DNA of 64,000 bases from Pseudorhodoferax sp047601025. GTDB lineage: Bacteria > Pseudomonadota > Gammaproteobacteria > Burkholderiales > Burkholderiaceae_C. Position 1 is the first letter of the stretch, and every line of letters begins with the position of its first letter. Below the pieces are notes generated by a model that did no database searches, was not told where the DNA came from, and was given only the letters and a program-made list of their open reading frames with translations. Positions 44,386 through 53,019 of the stretch are shown here, in pieces. Both the position numbers and the translations under genes were made by a program. Location: positions 2,232,001-2,296,000 of the forward strand of contig NZ_JASGJZ010000001.1 of NCBI RefSeq assembly GCF_047601025.1. Direction: 5' to 3'.

Positions 44386-44600
44386 ATGCCGGTATCCCGC
44401 GCCCACCTGGCGCATGTCTATTCCCGCCAATCCGTTTCGTGCGTTCGCGGGCGGGGTGCGCGCCTGTGGGATGTCGATGGTGCGGAGTATTCCGACGCCG
44501 TTGTCGGGGGGCGTCGTGACCAGCCTTGGGCATGCCCATGCCGGGTTGCCGAGGCCATCGCCGACCAGGCCCGGCTGCTGCTGCACACCTGCAACATGCC
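44386..44600 (+). pseudogene. Degenerate N-terminal fragment of acetylornithine aminotransferase (argD-like)
   Basis: One frame reads HVYSRQSVSCVRGRGARLWDVDGAEYSDAVVGG, then the adjacent frame gives GGVVTSLGHAHAGL, then the first frame resumes RVAEAIADQARLLLHTCNM. Joined, they match the N terminus of ArgD-type aminotransferases (YARQPV--VRGEG--LWD-DG, then SLGHAHP, then AIADQA--LLHTSN). The shifts occur near a run of six G at about 44506-44512 and near 44545. Only ~70 of ~400 residues remain, with no catalytic domain, so it is a relic. It fills the 506-base gap between yggS and the methyltransferase. Confidence 0.6.
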
Positions 44601-44621
44601 GGACGCGTCGGGCGTCCTTTT
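44601..44621 (+). terminator. Candidate intrinsic terminator
   Basis: GGACGC (44601-44606), loop GTCGG, GCGTCC (44612-44617) and TTTT (44618-44621). The stem is short but GC-rich, and the T-run is unusual in this composition. It would stop rightward transcription from yggS through the argD remnant. The bases up to 44715 hold nothing else recognisable. Confidence 0.4.
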
Positions 44622-44715
44622 GCGCTGACGCTGCTGCACGGTGACGGCATGGGGCGCTGCCCGCATCGGCCGGCGGCGCATCGTGCCGATACGTGCGGGC
44701 GTTCTGCCCGCCGCG

Positions 44716-45465
44716 TCAGCGCCGCGCTTCGATCAGATGGCGGGTCGAGTGCGCCACGAAGGGCACGCCCTGACGCATCTGGCGATCCAGCCCGAGCAGC
44801 GCATTCCGGTACTTGCGCGCCGAGAAGTCCGGCACCCACCACACGCACTTGCGAAGAATCCAGACCACCGCGCCGACGTCGTGGAACACCATGCGGCAGC
44901 GTGCCGTGCACAGGTCCGTCACCGTCAGTCCCGCAGCCCGTGCCGCTGCCGCCTCTTCCTGCGGATCGCGCAGGTGCCGTTCGCGCGGCAGAGGGCCCAG
45001 GAAATGCTCGATCAACGCGAAGGCCGAGGCCGGCCCCACGTGCTGCGCGAAGTAGTGCCCGCCCGGTGCGAGGACGCGGCGGATCTCCGCCCAGTCCGGG
45101 CGCACCGGATGGCGCGACGTGACCAGCGCGAACGACGCGTCGGCGAAAGGCAGCGCGGCGCCGCTCGCCACCTCCACCACCTGCACGCCACGTGCGCCCA
45201 GGCGATCGCGTGCCGCGCGTGCATTGGGCGGCCAGGCCTCCGTGGCGCACATCCGCGGCGGCAGCCGGGGCACCTCGTCCAGGACCTCGCCGCCGCCCGT
45301 GTCCAGGTCCAGCGCCGACGCCACGCGGGCCAGCCGCTGCGCGAGCAGCCGGGCATAGCTCCAGGGCGGGCGCTCCTCGCTGGCCCGCCCGGCCAGCCAG
45401 TCGAAACCCCAGCCGCTCACATCGGCCGCCTCCGCCTCGGTGACCAAGTCGTCAAAGGGTTTCAT
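44716..45465 (-). CDS. SAM-dependent methyltransferase (class I)
   Basis: A 249-residue Rossmann-type methyltransferase. Motif I is partly degenerate in the classic form but visible as VASALDLDTGGGEVLDEVP near residue 48; then VVEVASGAALPFADASFALVTSRHPVRPDW near 105 (motif II/III, with LPF-D-SF-LV-SRH) and EIRRVLAPGGHYFAQHVGP near 138 (the RVL-PGG strand turn). It resembles rRNA- or small-molecule-modifying methyltransferases of the UbiE/11-type group; substrate unknown. The frame continues upstream, but ATG 45465 gives the family-like start MKPFDDLVTEAEAADVSGWGFDWL (key WGFDWL). Confidence 0.82.
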   Translation of the reverse strand: MKPFDDLVTEAEAADVSGWGFDWLAGRASEERPPWSYARLLAQRLARVASALDLDTGGGEVLDEVPRLPPRMCATEAWPPNARAARDRLGARGVQVVEVASGAALPFADASFALVTSRHPVRPDWAEIRRVLAPGGHYFAQHVGPASAFALIEHFLGPLPRERHLRDPQEEAAAARAAGLTVTDLCTARCRMVFHDVGAVVWILRKCVWWVPDFSARKYRNALLGLDRQMRQGVPFVAHSTRHLIEARR

Positions 45466-45679
45466 CCACTTGCCAGCATTCGGATGCGCCGCTCGATGAC
45501 CACGGCACGTTCTGGCCAGTCTACCGGCGCGCAGGAATCGGGCTGCGGCACCGGGCCCGGCAGGCCCGCAATGCGCGTGGCGTCCGTGCGGGTCCGTGCG
45601 CCAGCGCGGTGACAGGAGGCTCACCAGGCACCGAGCCCAGGGCGCAGAAACTGCGGCATGTGCGTGGAGTGGACGGTGC

Positions 45680-46930
45680 TCAGTTCGCCGATCGCACGCG
45701 GGCGACGCCATGAGGCGCAGTCAGCGGGCGCCGTCCACCCCAGACAATCGCCATGCCGGCTCCCAGGTTCAGCAAGCCGCACAGCAGAAGCGCGGGCCCA
45801 TAGCTGCCGAAAGCAGCGCGTAGCAAGCCGTACACCGTCGGCCCAAGAGCCATCGAGAGCTGGTTCAGGGTGGCAGCCAATCCGAAGACCACGCCGAACG
45901 ACGCAGCACCGAACTCTCGCCGAAGAATCATCGGTGCCAGCGTGGTGACATTGCCGACAGTCAGGCCGAAGCTGACGCTCGTTGCCATCAGTGCCCACGG
46001 TCCGGGCAGCAGGGCCATGCAGACCAAAGAAGCCGCCGCCAGCAGGAACACGCATGCGCCGACCTTGCGAATGTCCACCTGGTCCGCATAGCGGGCCAGC
46101 AGGAGGCGGCCGAGGAACGCGGCCACTGCCGCCGAGAACACCGCTGCTGCCGCGCCTCGCGGCCCCAGCACCGGAATGGCGATGGGAACATGGTGGCTCA
46201 GGAACCCGACCTGAACCATCAGGCCCAGGCCGAACGCCATGACATGGCTGCGAAATTGCCGTGTCGCGATGGCCTCCTTGAGATTCCACCGAATGGCCTG
46301 GGCGGATTGGCCTTGTTCCGTGGCAGGCATGCCATCGGGGAGCTGCCCCATGTCCTGCGGCCGTGTTTTCAGCACGAAGGCCGCCAAGGGCAATACCACC
46401 ACGACGGCGATGACAGCGGCCAGCGCCATCGTCGCCTGGAAGCCCCAGGCGCGTATTCCGGCCATCAGCAGCGGCGTGCCGGTCATGCCGCCAATGCTGG
46501 CGCCCAACATGGCCGTGGACATGGCCCGGCCCTGGTGCCGCTCGAACCATGGCGCGAGTGTGCTCCCCACTGTGTTCGTGGACAGGCAGGCCATGCCCAG
46601 ACCGAGGGTCAGGAAGGCCGCATGGACTTGCCAGGGCTGCTGGCAATGCGGCATGGCGGTTACGCCGACGGTCATGGCCAGCACGCCGACGGCGACCACA
46701 GGGCGCGGCCCCCGGCGTGCGATGAAGCGCCCCACGCCGACCATCAGCACGGCGCTGACGACGTAGGCCGTGGTCACGGCCGTGGAGACCGTGCCGATGG
46801 AGAAACCGCGGCTTTCCGTCAGGGCATAGACATAGACGCCCATGCCGAAGATCCCGAGCGACCAACTGACCGAGACGAAGGCCATGCAGGCGGCGACGAT
46901 CCGCCAGCCGTAGAACGGCGTTTCAGGCAT
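45680..46930 (-). CDS. MFS transporter
   Basis: A 416-residue, 12-helix major facilitator. The N terminus FYGWRIVAACMAFVSVSWSLGIFGMGVYVYAL is typical of the monocarboxylate/oxalate-formate-like MFS subgroup, and VGRFIARRGPRPVVAVGV between TM2 and TM3 and LARYADQVDIRKVGACVFLLA in the second half are the loop motifs. Last gene of the minus-strand operon after the old yellow enzyme and SDR genes; its start overlaps the SDR stop by eight bases. It may export a product of the upstream reductases. Confidence 0.88.
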   Translation of the reverse strand: MPETPFYGWRIVAACMAFVSVSWSLGIFGMGVYVYALTESRGFSIGTVSTAVTTAYVVSAVLMVGVGRFIARRGPRPVVAVGVLAMTVGVTAMPHCQQPWQVHAAFLTLGLGMACLSTNTVGSTLAPWFERHQGRAMSTAMLGASIGGMTGTPLLMAGIRAWGFQATMALAAVIAVVVVLPLAAFVLKTRPQDMGQLPDGMPATEQGQSAQAIRWNLKEAIATRQFRSHVMAFGLGLMVQVGFLSHHVPIAIPVLGPRGAAAAVFSAAVAAFLGRLLLARYADQVDIRKVGACVFLLAAASLVCMALLPGPWALMATSVSFGLTVGNVTTLAPMILRREFGAASFGVVFGLAATLNQLSMALGPTVYGLLRAAFGSYGPALLLCGLLNLGAGMAIVWGGRRPLTAPHGVARVRSAN

Positions 46931-47588
46931 AGCCGGCCGTGAAACGGGCGCGCTCGTGCGCCGGCTGTTCGAGTTCGTCCACCAGGGCCACGGCATAGTC
47001 CTCGAAGGAAATCCGGCTCTTGCCTTCGGCATCCTGGATGAGCCTGTCGCCGCCCAGCACGAACCTGCCCGTGCGCTCGCCGGGCGTGATCGACATGGGG
47101 CAGCTGAAGTACGTCCAGTTGATGCTCGACGTGCGCAGCGCCGCAAGGGCCTTCATGTGCGATCTGGCGATGGGACCGTACTGCCGGGGCCAATGGCCGG
47201 AATCGAGCACGGTCACGCCGGGAGAGAACTCGAGCGAGCCGCAGCCGCCGACCACGATCAGGCGCGGCACAGCGGCCTTGCGCACGGCCGTGATCGCGCG
47301 TTCCGTCACGCTGACCAGTTGATCGGTGTAACGCTCGTCCGAGGTGTAGCGTGGGTCGCTGGAGGACGGCCCGAAGGCGCTGACGACGGCGTCCGCGCCG
47401 GCGACGATGTGCGCGATCCGGTCGGCATTGCCCAGGTCATCCTGAACGCGCTGGACGCTTTCGGGCAGTTGCTGGGGGAGCTTGTCGAAATTGCGGGCTA
47501 CCGCCGTGACCTGGTGGCCACGGCCGATGAGTTCATGGAGGATGGTGCGACCGGCACGGCCGGTCGCGGCCAGGAGAACGACGTTCAT
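46923..47588 (-). CDS. NAD(P)-binding atypical SDR
   Basis: A 221-residue NAD(P)H-binding protein of the NmrA/BVR-like atypical short-chain dehydrogenase group. The Rossmann turn is VVLLAATGRAGRTILHELIGRGHQVTAVARN (key A-TG-AG) at residues 3-33, followed by GADAVVSAFGPS near 65 and LIVVGGCGSLEFSPG near 108. It lacks the classical YxxxK pair, as is normal for this branch. It is preceded by the old yellow enzyme gene (84 bases) and overlaps the MFS gene. Confidence 0.88.
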   Translation of the reverse strand: MNVVLLAATGRAGRTILHELIGRGHQVTAVARNFDKLPQQLPESVQRVQDDLGNADRIAHIVAGADAVVSAFGPSSSDPRYTSDERYTDQLVSVTERAITAVRKAAVPRLIVVGGCGSLEFSPGVTVLDSGHWPRQYGPIARSHMKALAALRTSSINWTYFSCPMSITPGERTGRFVLGGDRLIQDAEGKSRISFEDYAVALVDELEQPAHERARFTAGYA

Positions 47589-47672
47589 GGGAATACTCCT
47601 TGTCGAGCGGACGAAGCAGAACCGGGCGAAATCCGGCCTGTGCTTTTCAGAAACAGCGGCAAAGACAAAGAC

Positions 47673-48773
47673 TCAACCTTCCATTTCCAGCGCCGGGTAG
47701 TCGGTGTACCCAGCCGCGCCGCCGCCATAGAAGGTCGAACGGTTGTAGGCGTTGAGCGGGGCGCCCCGCCGGAGCCGTTGGGGAAGATCGGGATTGGCAA
47801 TGAACTGCCGGCCGAACGCCACGGCGTCCGCACGGCCCGCACGGATGGCGGCGTCCGCGGATTCCCCGGTGAAGCCGCCAGCCAGGATCAGCGGCTTGCG
47901 CCAGAACGGGCGCAGGTCGTCGATCTCGGGCGGGCTCTCTCCGTCGAATCCCGGGCCATCGCGTCCCACGATCATGTGCAGATAGGCCAGGTCGAGCTCC
48001 GCCAGCCGGGCGAGAACGTGGCTGTAGAGCCCGATCGGATCGTCATCCCCCACATCACCGTAGAGGTTGAACGGCGACAGTCGCACGCCGACGCGGTCGG
48101 CGCCCCATACCTCGATCACCGCCTGGGTGACTTCGAGCAGCAGGCGGGCGCGGTTGTCCACTGTTCCACCGTAGGCATCGGAGCGCTTGTTGGAACGGCT
48201 GTGCAGGAACTGCTCCAGCAGGTAGCCGTTGGCTCCATGCACTTCCACACCGTCGAACCCTGCGGCCAAGGCGTTGCGCGCGCCATCCCGGTAGGCCTCG
48301 ATGAGGGCGGGGATTTCGTCCAGCGCGAGCGCGCGTGGCGTTTCGTAGGGCACCTGCTTCCATTCCGGGGTGAACGATGCAAGGCTGGTGATGGCGATCG
48401 CCGAAGGGGCGACCGGCAGGACGCCGCCCGGCTGGAAGCTCGAATGGGACGAGCGGCCGACATGCCACAGTTGCAGGAAGATGACCCCGCCCCTGGCATG
48501 AACGGCGTCAACGACCTTCTTCCAGCCCTGGGCCTGCTCGGCGGAATGGATTCCCGGTGTCGCCGGATAGCCTTGTCCGGACGGTGTGACCTGCGTGGCC
48601 TCGGCAATGAGGAGGCCGCCCTCGCTGGTGCGCTGGCCGTAGTACGTGGCGGCCAGCCCGTTCGGCACATTGCCGGGGCCGGCTCTCATGCGCGTGAGTG
48701 GAGCCATCACCACGCGATGGGCCAGGTCATGGCGACCGATGCGCAGGGGTGAGAACAGGGACGGTAGAGACAT
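47673..48773 (-). CDS. Old yellow enzyme family FMN ene-reductase (NemA-like)
   Basis: A 366-residue FMN oxidoreductase with a TIM barrel. LFSPLRIGRHDLAHRVVMAPLTRMRA, then QLWHVGRSSHSSFQPGG near 101, DGVEVHGANGYLLEQFLHSRSN near 178 (catalytic HGAN pair), and PLILAGGFTGESADAAIRAGRADAVAFGRQFIANPDLP near 298 (FMN phosphate site GG-T, FGR-FIANPDL) are all intact. It reduces activated alkenes, N-ethylmaleimide, quinones or nitro compounds. AAGGAG precedes ATG 48773. It is divergent from a TetR repressor with a palindromic operator between them, the usual nemR-nemA arrangement. Confidence 0.94.
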   Translation of the reverse strand: MSLPSLFSPLRIGRHDLAHRVVMAPLTRMRAGPGNVPNGLAATYYGQRTSEGGLLIAEATQVTPSGQGYPATPGIHSAEQAQGWKKVVDAVHARGGVIFLQLWHVGRSSHSSFQPGGVLPVAPSAIAITSLASFTPEWKQVPYETPRALALDEIPALIEAYRDGARNALAAGFDGVEVHGANGYLLEQFLHSRSNKRSDAYGGTVDNRARLLLEVTQAVIEVWGADRVGVRLSPFNLYGDVGDDDPIGLYSHVLARLAELDLAYLHMIVGRDGPGFDGESPPEIDDLRPFWRKPLILAGGFTGESADAAIRAGRADAVAFGRQFIANPDLPQRLRRGAPLNAYNRSTFYGGGAAGYTDYPALEMEG

Positions 48774-48860
48774 CGGCACACTCCTTGGAGAAGGACACAT
48801 CGCGCCCTTGGCGTTCCCACTGTCCAGCGGCACCTCGGGCGAGCGCTTGATCTTTATAAT

Positions 48861-48880
48861 TATATGACCGGTCGTCTTTA
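48861..48880. promoter_or_regulatory. NemR-like operator and leftward promoter
   Basis: GACCGGTC (48866-48873) is a perfect 8-bp palindrome in an AT-rich island; the leftward strand just beside it reads TATAAT (complement of 48860-48865), so the palindrome occupies the space directly upstream of the -10 element of the old yellow enzyme operon. NemR-type TetR repressors bind similar GACCGGTC cores. Binding here would block the operon and perhaps the TetR gene itself. Confidence 0.6.
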
Positions 48881-49014
48881 ATTTATGACGCACCGATGTC
48901 GCACACGGGACAGTCGCCATTCATGCAACCCGCGCCGAGCGGGTCGCTTGACAAATCCCATGCGTCGGCAAGACTCCAGATGACCAGTCGCCTGATATTT
49001 GTGAGAGCTGCTCG

Positions 49015-49632
49015 ATGGAAACGCAATCAACAGGGGCGCGGCGCGGCCCGAAGCCCCGGCCGCACGTGCGAGAGAACCTTCTGCGCTTGGGGGTGAAGAT
49101 GCTCCACGAGGGGGGGTACACGGCAACGGGCATCAAGGACATCGTGGATGCCGCCCAGGTTCCCAAGGGGTCGTTCTACAACTACTTCGAGAACAAGGAA
49201 GCCTTCGGGAAAGAGGCGATCGACCTCTATTTCGAGAGCGGCCTTTCCAAGCTGCGCGAGTTGCTGTGCGACGAGAAAACCGCTCCTCTGGAGCGCCTGC
49301 GCAACTATTTCGAGCTCAGGGTTCGCGGCTTTCGCAGTGCGGGCTATGTCAGAGGCTGCCTGCTCGGGAACTTCAGCCTGGAAGTGGCCGACCACAGCCC
49401 CCTCATCCGTGATCGGCTCGCCGTGCATTTCCGGACATGGAGCAGCCTGTTCGAAAGCTGCATCGAGCAGGCGCAGCAGACTGGTGCCATTCGCAACCGG
49501 ATGCCTGCTGCATTGCTCGCTCAGTTCCTTCTGAACAGTTGGGAAGGCGCCTTGCTGCGCATGCGCGCGGAGAAAAGCGATGTCTCCCTGAACCAGTTCA
49601 TCGAGGTGGTTTTCGGATCGATTCTCGTCTGA
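49015..49632 (+). CDS. TetR family repressor, NemR-like
   Basis: A 205-residue TetR regulator. The HTH occupies ~18-62 (ENLLRLGVKMLHEGGYTATGIKDIVDAAQVPKGSFYNYFENKEAF; key T-GI--I---A-VPKGSFYNYF--KE-F). The ligand domain has RGCLLGNFSLEVADHSPLIRD near 118, with a conserved Cys (GCLLGN) as in NemR-type sensors of electrophiles and hypochlorous acid. It is divergent from the old yellow enzyme/SDR/MFS operon, which it likely represses until a reactive electrophile modifies the cysteine. Confidence 0.92.
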   Translation: METQSTGARRGPKPRPHVRENLLRLGVKMLHEGGYTATGIKDIVDAAQVPKGSFYNYFENKEAFGKEAIDLYFESGLSKLRELLCDEKTAPLERLRNYFELRVRGFRSAGYVRGCLLGNFSLEVADHSPLIRDRLAVHFRTWSSLFESCIEQAQQTGAIRNRMPAALLAQFLLNSWEGALLRMRAEKSDVSLNQFIEVVFGSILV

Positions 49633-49811
49633 CAAGCCGCGAACGATCCACCCATGAGGCATGTGGAGTGGAGCCCGAATGCTGGTGCGCGTGCAGGCGG
49701 GCCGCGATGGTCGCCGCGAGCATCGCCAGCGCGGCACGCTGCAGGGCCTGTGTGCGCGGTGGTGCGCGCAGGCCAGGCCGCGCAGCCGGGGGGCAGGCCC
49801 CCAGGGCGATA

Positions 49812-49947
49812 CCCGACGAGGAGCGGTCGCCGTACCTGCGCTTCCCGGCTTCCGACGCCGGCCGGCACGACAACGCGCTGGGCGTGCGGGCCTTCGTCCG
49901 GGCCGTGGCCGACGCCGCGCAGGCCTTCGGCCGCCACCTGCCGGGCA
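49812..49947 (+). pseudogene. Truncated copy of the DUF2059 gene 3' end
   Basis: Aligns without gaps to 40533-40668, the 3' end of the secreted DUF2059 gene. The remnant reads PDEERSPYLRFPASDAGRH then DNALGVRAFVRAVADAAQAF, GRHLPG, versus PDGELSQYLRF etc. in the intact copy. No signal peptide or upstream domain precedes it, and the frame runs on past the expected stop. It is a duplicated or recombined gene fragment. The rest of the gap 49633-50346 holds no other gene; the liv operon leader begins after about 50040. Confidence 0.7.
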
Positions 49948-50305
49948 CCGGTACCCGGTCCTGGCCCGGGGCTGCCCCTGCCAGTGCCCAGGCCTGGCAC
50001 GGTTCATTCCAGATATGTCTCTCACCGTATGGATGAGATGATTTCTTCATTTTCATTGGCATGGATGAGGGCTGACACTGTCCCGCAGATCGCAGCGCAG
50101 AACGTGCTGCACAGACCGAGAGCCGGAGACAACAGCATGCAGCAGCACCTGACCCACCGCCCGCACCCGCCGCTTCCACGCGGGGCGCAGCGCGCGCCTT
50201 AGCCGGGGCCTCGCCGCGCGGGGCTGCGCCGCCCCGCTCCACTTCCCCCGCCGCCATGCTGCGGCACCCGCCATCCGACCGCCTCCACCCCGGGGAGCAC
50301 GCGGT

Positions 50306-50325
50306 GGGGGACGCGTACGTCCCCC
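50306..50325 (+). promoter_or_regulatory. Hairpin in the leader of the liv-type operon
   Basis: GGGGGACG (50306-50313), loop CGTA, CGTCCCCC (50318-50325): a perfect 8-bp stem placed seven bases before the GAGAGGAGA ribosome-binding site of the first transporter gene. It may stabilise the mRNA 5' end or affect translation. No T-run follows. Confidence 0.45.
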
Positions 50326-50346
50326 GAATTCGAGAGGAGACCGACG

Positions 50347-51198
50347 ATGCTGACCATCAACCTGTTCAACGGCCTGGTGTACGGATCGCTGCTGATCGTG
50401 ATGTGCTCTGGGCTGGCGCTGATCTACGGATTGCGCCGGGTGGTGAACTTCGCGCACGGCTCGCTGTACATGCTGGGGGCGTACCTGGGGTACTCGATCG
50501 CGCAGCAGAGCAACTTCTGGGTGGCGCTGGTGGCCGCGCCGGCGCTGATGGCGCTGCTGGGCGTGGCGCTGGACCGCTACGGCTTTCGGCTGCTGCAAGA
50601 GCGCGACCCGCTGACGGTGGTGCTGGTCACCTTCGGGCTGCTGCTGGTGATCGAGGACGCGGTGCAGACCGTGTGGGGCAAGAGCAACCTGACGGTGGAC
50701 ACGCCGGCGCTGCTGGCGCGCTCGGTGGACTTCCTGGGCACGCCGCTGCCGGCCTACCGCCTCGCGGTGATCGCCATCGGCGCGGCCGTGGCGCTGGGCC
50801 TGACGGCCTGGCTGCGCTGCTCCCGGGTCGGGCTGTTCGTGCGCGCGGCCAGCACCGACCCCACCACCACCGCCATGCAGGGCGTCAACACCGACGCCCT
50901 GTCGGCCGGCGTGGTCGGCCTGGGCACCGCGCTGGCCGGCCTGGCCGGCGTGGTGGCCGCGCCGTTCCTGTCGCTGTCGCCCTCCATGAGCAGCGACGTG
51001 ATCATCGACTCCTTCGTCGTGGTCGTGGTCGGCGGGCTGGGCTCGCTGGCCGGCGCCTTCGTCGCCGCCATGGTGCTGGGCATGGTGCAGGCGCTCGGCG
51101 CGGTCTACCTGCCCGACCTGTCGGCCGTGCTGCCCTTCGCGATCATGGTCGCCGTGCTGATCTGGAAGCCCTCGGGCTTCGCCGGCAGCCGCACCTGA
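50347..51198 (+). CDS. Branched-chain-type (HAAT) ABC permease LivH-like
   Basis: A 283-residue inner-membrane permease of the LivH family. The N-terminal FNGLVYGSLLIVMCSGLALIYGLRRVVNFAHGSLYMLGAYLGY is diagnostic (key LVYGSLL, SGLALIYG, NFAHG-LYMLGAY). The ATPase-contact part is GLFVRAASTDPTTTAMQGVNTDAL near 172 and the end VVVVVGGLGSLAGAFVAAMVLGMVQALG follows. GAGAGGAGA precedes the start. First gene of a long rightward operon in which a Liv-type importer is joined to flavoprotein and SDR genes. Confidence 0.94.
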   Translation: MLTINLFNGLVYGSLLIVMCSGLALIYGLRRVVNFAHGSLYMLGAYLGYSIAQQSNFWVALVAAPALMALLGVALDRYGFRLLQERDPLTVVLVTFGLLLVIEDAVQTVWGKSNLTVDTPALLARSVDFLGTPLPAYRLAVIAIGAAVALGLTAWLRCSRVGLFVRAASTDPTTTAMQGVNTDALSAGVVGLGTALAGLAGVVAAPFLSLSPSMSSDVIIDSFVVVVVGGLGSLAGAFVAAMVLGMVQALGAVYLPDLSAVLPFAIMVAVLIWKPSGFAGSRT

Positions 51199-51281
51199 GC
51201 GGCCGTGGACGCACCACTCGCAGTTGCCGGGCGCGCCACCCCCTCCTCCCCCCTTTTTTTCCCATTCCTCAGGAGACACCC

Positions 51282-52268
51282 ATGACGATCGTCCGGATCG
51301 GGCTGTACACCGCCTGCGCGCTGGCCGCCGGCGGCGCGCTGGCCGCGCTGGTGGGCTCGGGCACCGTGCTGTCGCTGCTCACGCAGGCCGTGGTCTACGC
51401 CGTGTTCGCCAGCGGCGTGGGCCTGCTGCTGCGCCAAAACGGCATGGTCAGCTTCGGCCACGCGCTGTACTTCGGCCTGAGCGGCTACGCGATGGGCATC
51501 GCGCTGGAGCTGCACTGGCTGCCGGCCGAGCTGGCCATGCTGGCCACGCTGGCCGCCGTGGGCGTGTTCGCCTTCGTCATCGGCCTGGTCATCGTGCGCG
51601 TGCCCGGCGTGGCCTTCAGCATGATGACGCTGGCCATCGGGCAGATGTTCTTCCTGACGGCCTCGCGCTCGCGCGGGCTGACCGGCGGGGCCGACGGCAT
51701 GAACGTGAACTGGCCGGCCACGCTGTTCGGCGTGCCGCAGTCGCTGCTGCTGCGCCCGGCGGTGCTGTTCCTGGTGTGCTGGTGCGTGCTGGTGCTGCTG
51801 GTGCTGGGCCTGGCGCTGCTGCTGCGCGGGCGCTTCGGTGCCGTCACCGAGGCCGTGCGCGACAACGAGGAGCGCGCGCGCTTCATCGGCCTGCGCACGC
51901 TGGTGCCGCGCGCGGCCATCTACGCGCTGTCGGCGGTGATCGCCGCGCTGGCCGGGCTGCTGTCCTCGCTGAACACCGGCTTCATCTCCCCGGAGGCGCT
52001 GCACTGGAGCGTCTCGGGCGTGGCGCTGATGATGGTCGTGGTCGGCGGCTACAAGGCCCTGTGGGGCCCGCCGCTGGGCGCCATCGTGTACTTCCTGTTC
52101 AAGGACGTGCTGGGCGAATGGGCCAGCCACTGGATGGCCATCTTCGGCGTCGCGCTGATCAGCGTGATCGTGTTCTCGCCCACCGGCCTGGCCGGCGCGC
52201 TGCAGCGCCTGCTGCCCGGCCGGCGCAAGCCGCGCGCCGCGCCCGCCCGCCCGGCCGCGGCCCACTGA
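51282..52268 (+). CDS. Branched-chain-type (HAAT) ABC permease LivM-like
   Basis: A 328-residue partner permease. YAVFASGVGLLLRQNGMVSFGHALYFGLSGYAMGIAL near residue 35 (key NG-VSFGHA-YFG--GY), GVAFSMMTLAIGQMFFLTASRSRGLTGGADG near 110, and RDNEERARFIGLRTLVPRAAIYALSAVIAALAG near 195 are family-typical. AGGAGA precedes ATG 51282. The preceding 83 bases contain a C/T-rich stretch but no gene. The C-terminal tail is Arg/Ala-rich. Confidence 0.94.
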   Translation: MTIVRIGLYTACALAAGGALAALVGSGTVLSLLTQAVVYAVFASGVGLLLRQNGMVSFGHALYFGLSGYAMGIALELHWLPAELAMLATLAAVGVFAFVIGLVIVRVPGVAFSMMTLAIGQMFFLTASRSRGLTGGADGMNVNWPATLFGVPQSLLLRPAVLFLVCWCVLVLLVLGLALLLRGRFGAVTEAVRDNEERARFIGLRTLVPRAAIYALSAVIAALAGLLSSLNTGFISPEALHWSVSGVALMMVVVGGYKALWGPPLGAIVYFLFKDVLGEWASHWMAIFGVALISVIVFSPTGLAGALQRLLPGRRKPRAAPARPAAAH

Positions 52269-52299
52269 ATCCCCCCCTTGTGCACAGGAGAGAGCAGAC

Positions 52300-53019
52300 A
52301 TGACCGAGTACGTGTTGCAGGCCGAGGACGTGGCCATCCACTACGGCGGCGTCAAGGCGCTCGACGGCGTGGCGCTGACGCTCGAGCGCGGGCAGATCCG
52401 CGGGCTGATCGGGCCCAACGGCGCCGGCAAGTCCACCGTGATCGACGCCATCACCGGGCGGCGCCGGCTCACCCGCGGGCGGGTGCGCCTGGGCGGCGAG
52501 GACGTCACGCAGCTGGGCGCGGTGCAGCGCCGCGCGCGCGGGCTGTCGCGCAGCTTCCAGCGCACCAGTGTCTTCGGGCAGATGCAGGTGCGCCGCCAGG
52601 TCGAGCTGGCCGCGCACTGCATGAACCCGCAGAACAGCCAGGCCGACGCGCAGGCCGTGCTGCAGGAGCTGGACCTGCTGGCGCGCGCCGGCGACACCGC
52701 CGAGGACCTGGGCTACGGCGAGCAGCGCCGGCTCGACCTGGCGCTGGCGCTGGTCGGGCGGCCCACGGTGCTGCTGCTGGACGAGCCCATGGCCGGCCTG
52801 TCGGTCAAGGAGTCGCTGGACCTGGCCCAGCACCTGAAGGCGCTGACCACGCGCTGGAACGTCTCGGTGCTGCTGGTCGAGCACGACATGGACGTGGTCT
52901 TCGGCATCTCCGACGAGGTCACCGTCTTCGAGCTGGGCCGCGTGATCGCCAGCGGCAAGCCGGCCCAGGTGCGCGCCGACCCGCGCGTGCGCGAGGCCTA
53001 CCTGGGGAGCGCGGCATGA
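52300..53019 (+). CDS. HAAT ABC transporter ATPase LivG-like
   Basis: A 239-residue ATPase. Walker A GPNGAGKST near residue 40, the LivG-type signature LGYGEQRRLDLALAL near 141 (not canonical LSGGQ, as usual for this subfamily), Walker B VLLLDEPMAGLS near 161 and switch His in VEHDMDVVFG near 196. The stop overlaps the LivF-like start (ATGA), so both ATPases are coupled. Confidence 0.94.
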   Translation: MTEYVLQAEDVAIHYGGVKALDGVALTLERGQIRGLIGPNGAGKSTVIDAITGRRRLTRGRVRLGGEDVTQLGAVQRRARGLSRSFQRTSVFGQMQVRRQVELAAHCMNPQNSQADAQAVLQELDLLARAGDTAEDLGYGEQRRLDLALALVGRPTVLLLDEPMAGLSVKESLDLAQHLKALTTRWNVSVLLVEHDMDVVFGISDEVTVFELGRVIASGKPAQVRADPRVREAYLGSAA

